From an uncultured Verrucomicrobia subdivision 3 bacterium (lineage in GTDB: Bacteria > Verrucomicrobiota > Verrucomicrobiae > Limisphaerales > UBA11358): a stretch of 8,442 bases of DNA. The stretch is taken from assembly GCA_903847285.1 (NCBI GenBank), contig CAINDH010000104.1:1-8442 (forward strand), given 5' to 3'. Position 1 is the first letter of the stretch. Each line of letters begins with the position of its first letter. A program made the translations under genes and the position numbers. Below the pieces are notes generated by a model that did not search any database, had not been told where the DNA came from, and worked only from the letters and a program-made list of their open reading frames with translations. Positions 6,992 to 8,442 of this stretch are shown here, in pieces.

Positions 6992-7006
6992 GTGCGAACC
7001 AAAATT

Positions 7007-7960
7007 ATGAGCAACCAACTGGATCAACTCAAACAATTCACCACCGTCGTCGCGGACACGGGGGACTTCGCCTCCATCAAACAGTTCGCCCCGCGCGATG
7101 CCACCACGAATCCCTCGCTGATTCTCAAGGCCGCGCAGATGCCCGAATACCAATTTCTGCTCGCAAAGGCCATCGCCGACAACAAGGCCAAAGCGAACGG
7201 CAAGGAATTGCTCGCACGTGTCCTGGATGATCTGACGATTTTGTTCGGTTTGGAAATTTTGAAGATAGTTCCCGGCCGCGTTTCCACCGAGACAGACGCC
7301 GATCTTTCTTTCGACACCGAAGCGCTCGTGGCGAAGGGGAAATTATTCATCAAGCTTTACGAAGCCGCCGGCATCCCGCGCGAACGCATCTTGGTCAAAA
7401 TTGCTTCCACCTGGGAAGGCATCAAGGCCGGTGAAATCCTCCAGCGCGAAGGCATCAATTGCAATCTTACCCTGCTCTTCTCGCTCGCCCAGGCCGTCGC
7501 CTGCGCCGAAGGAAAAATCAAACTCATCTCGCCGTTCGTCGGTCGCATCATGGATTGGTATAAAGCCAAGGAGAAACGCGATTTTGCGCCCGCCGAAGAT
7601 CCCGGCGTGATTTCCGTGAAGGAGATTTACAGCTACTACAAAAAATTCGGCTACGCCACCGAAGTCATGGGCGCGAGCTTCCGCAACATCGGCGAGATCA
7701 CCGAGCTGGCCGGTTGCGACCTGCTCACCATCAGCCCGAACCTGCTCGCGGAATTGCAGAAGACCGAGGCGCCGCTCACGCGCAAGTTGAGCGTGGACAC
7801 CGCGAAGGCTTCCAGCATCGCGAAACTCCCGCTGGACGAAAAATCCTTCCGCTGGCTGTTCAACGAAAATGCGATGGCCACCGAGAAGACCGCCGAAGGC
7901 CTCCGCTCCTTCAATGCCGACGCGCAAAAGCTGGCTCAGTTCGTGGCGGCGAAGTTGTGA
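7007..7960 (+). CDS. tal: Transaldolase (TalB type)
   Basis: Transaldolase moves a dihydroxyacetone unit from sedoheptulose 7-phosphate to glyceraldehyde 3-phosphate, giving erythrose 4-phosphate and fructose 6-phosphate, in the non-oxidative pentose phosphate pathway. From ATG 7007 the protein has 317 residues, the same length as E. coli TalB, and aligns with it almost end to end. Conserved segments include TTVVADTGD with catalytic Asp17, [10 protein letters not shown] (31-40), [18 protein letters not shown] with Glu95, ILVKIASTW with the Schiff-base Lys131, [32 protein letters not shown] and [12 protein letters not shown]. The frame is open back to a GTG at 6992, but the start at 7007 matches the family N-terminus and a candidate promoter overlaps the extension. 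There is no clear ribosome-binding site. tRNA-His follows after 69 bp with its own promoter. No other pentose phosphate gene is in the window. Confidence 0.96.
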   Translation: MSNQLDQLKQFTTVVADTGDFASIKQFAPRDATTNPSLILKAAQMPEYQFLLAKAIADNKAKANGKELLARVLDDLTILFGLEILKIVPGRVSTETDADLSFDTEALVAKGKLFIKLYEAAGIPRERILVKIASTWEGIKAGEILQREGINCNLTLLFSLAQAVACAEGKIKLISPFVGRIMDWYKAKEKRDFAPAEDPGVISVKEIYSYYKKFGYATEVMGASFRNIGEITELAGCDLLTISPNLLAELQKTEAPLTRKLSVDTAKASSIAKLPLDEKSFRWLFNENAMATEKTAEGLRSFNADAQKLAQFVAAKL

Positions 7961-7985
7961 TACCGATTTTGGAACTGCGCAAAAC

Positions 7986-8014
7986 TTGACTGCGCGGCTC
8001 AAAAAATCTATCGT
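7986..8014 (+). promoter_or_regulatory. Candidate promoter of tRNA-His
   Basis: TTGACT (7986-7991, 5 of 6 consensus matches), 17-bp spacer, TATCGT (8009-8014). Transcription would start about 7 nt downstream, roughly 9 nt before the mature tRNA 5' end. It lies in the short gap after the tal stop codon, where no tal terminator is visible. Confidence 0.5.
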
Positions 8015-8029
8015 CTCCTTCCTTTGGTT

Positions 8030-8105
8030 GGTGGTCGTAGCTCAATGGTAGAGTCCCAGATTGTGATTCTGGCTGTTGCGGGTTCGAATCCCGTCGGCCA
8101 CCCCA
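8030..8105 (+). tRNA. tRNA-His (anticodon GTG), CCA encoded
   Basis: A full cloverleaf can be drawn. The acceptor stem is GTGGTCG (8031-8037) with CGGCCAC (8095-8101), the D arm is 8040-8054, and the anticodon stem is CCAGA/TCTGG (8056-8060, 8068-8072) with loop TTGTGAT and anticodon GTG at 8063-8065. The variable loop has 5 nt, the T arm is GCGGG/CCCGT around TTCGAAT, the discriminator is C (8102) and CCA is at 8103-8105. The G at 8030 can act as the G-1 identity base opposite C73 that is specific to tRNA-His. All stems pair with only a few G-T wobbles, so the gene looks functional. It is followed directly by a repeat array. Confidence 0.97.
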
Positions 8106-8157
8106 TCCTTCGCTCCCCGCTTCGCTGGGAGCTTCGGCTCGGCAAGCCATCCTTCGC
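8103..8157. repeat. 11-bp direct repeat pair starting at the tRNA CCA end
   Basis: CCATCCTTCGC occurs at 8103-8113, where its first three bases are the tRNA CCA, and again at 8147-8157 inside the first 113-bp repeat unit. Between the copies is a short hairpin: GCTCCC (8112-8117) pairs with GGGAGC (8127-8132). No T-run follows, so it is not a standard intrinsic terminator, although it is the only hairpin just behind the tRNA. The later repeat units have the diverged forms CCATTCTGCGC and CCATCCTGCGC. Confidence 0.75.
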
Positions 8158-8442
8158 AGACTTGGCAGTTTGGTTTGGTAATTAAAGCGAAGGGTGCCGC
8201 GCCGAAGAGAAACGCAAGCGGGCCATGTCGAACTTCACCAAAAGCTTCGGCTCGGCAAGCCATTCTGCGCAGACTTGGCAGTTTGGTTTGGTAATTAAAG
8301 CGAAGGGTGCCGCGCCGAAGTGAAACGCAGGCGGGCCATGTCGAACTTCACCAAAAGCTTCGGCTCGGCAAGCCATCCTGCGCAGACTTGGCAGTTTGGT
8401 TTGGTAATTAAAGCGAAGGGTGCCGCGCCGAAGTGAAACGCA
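8131..8442. repeat. Tandem array of 113-bp repeats next to tRNA-His (cut by window edge)
   Basis: Three copies lie head to tail with an exact 113-bp period: 8131-8243, 8244-8356 and 8357-8442 (86 bp, continuing past the window). The copies differ at only a few positions, for example CCTTCGC / TCTGCGC / CCTGCGC near base 21 of the unit and AAGAGAAA versus AAGTGAAA near base 75. Each unit holds 13-bp arms with one mismatch, CTTCGGCTCGGCA and TGCCGCGCCGAAG (8132-8144 and 8195-8207 in unit 1), that can form a long hairpin. In unit 1 an inner 7-bp stem, CCTTCGC/GCGAAGG, extends it. The period is not a multiple of three and open frames shift between copies, so this is not a coding repeat. There are no unique spacers, so it is not CRISPR. 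The function is unknown. Confidence 0.93.

Noticed and set aside
7343..8002. 219-codon minus-strand frame opposite the transaldolase
   Set aside because: It is the complement of a highly conserved enzyme and has no recognisable domain.
7911..8263. Minus-strand frames ending in GIRTRNSQNHNLGLYH- or RRDSNPQQPESQSGTLPLSYDH-like peptides
   Set aside because: These are translations of the reverse complement of tRNA-His and of the repeat array. Such peptides are a known annotation artefact of tRNA regions.
8131..8442. CRISPR array
   Set aside because: The units are 113 bp and contiguous, with no unique spacers and no cas genes in the window.

Overview
The window looks like chromosomal DNA from a Verrucomicrobia-like (PVC superphylum) bacterium. 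This rests on family resemblance, not on a search. The pointers are an ECF sigma factor of the type common in Planctomycetes and Verrucomicrobia (core LQPTALVHEAWLRL), a membrane Ser/Thr kinase carrying the DLDWIVMKCLEK signature of the same phyla, and an almost complete lack of good Shine-Dalgarno sites.

Left part (1-2150, minus strand): the first 66 codons of a MoeB/ThiF/HesA-type E1-like adenylyltransferase run off the left edge. Next to it is a complete L-rhamnulokinase (RhaB). Upstream of rhaB is a strong UUCG-capped intrinsic terminator, which ends a small transcript that may encode a 66-aa protein of unknown function.

Middle (2233-6731, minus strand): a signalling cluster. In transcription order it holds a transmembrane Ser/Thr protein kinase with a TPR-like C-terminal half, a 416-aa WD40-like beta-propeller protein with a lysine-rich tail and no signal peptide, and an ECF sigma factor. 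Kinase and propeller look co-transcribed. A good intrinsic terminator then separates them from the sigma gene. The sigma factor lacks the acidic DAED motif of region 2.2 and has a Thr there, so control by kinase phosphorylation is a reasonable hypothesis.

Right part (6732-8442, plus strand): a divergent intergenic region, a full-length TalB-type transaldolase (pentose phosphate pathway), then tRNA-His(GTG) with its own promoter and encoded CCA. Directly behind the tRNA is an array of 113-bp tandem repeats, with at least 2.75 copies before the window ends. Each unit can form a long hairpin, and 11 bp starting at the tRNA CCA recur inside the first unit.

The kinase/propeller/sigma cluster and the tRNA-linked repeat array are the least ordinary parts. 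The metabolic genes are standard.
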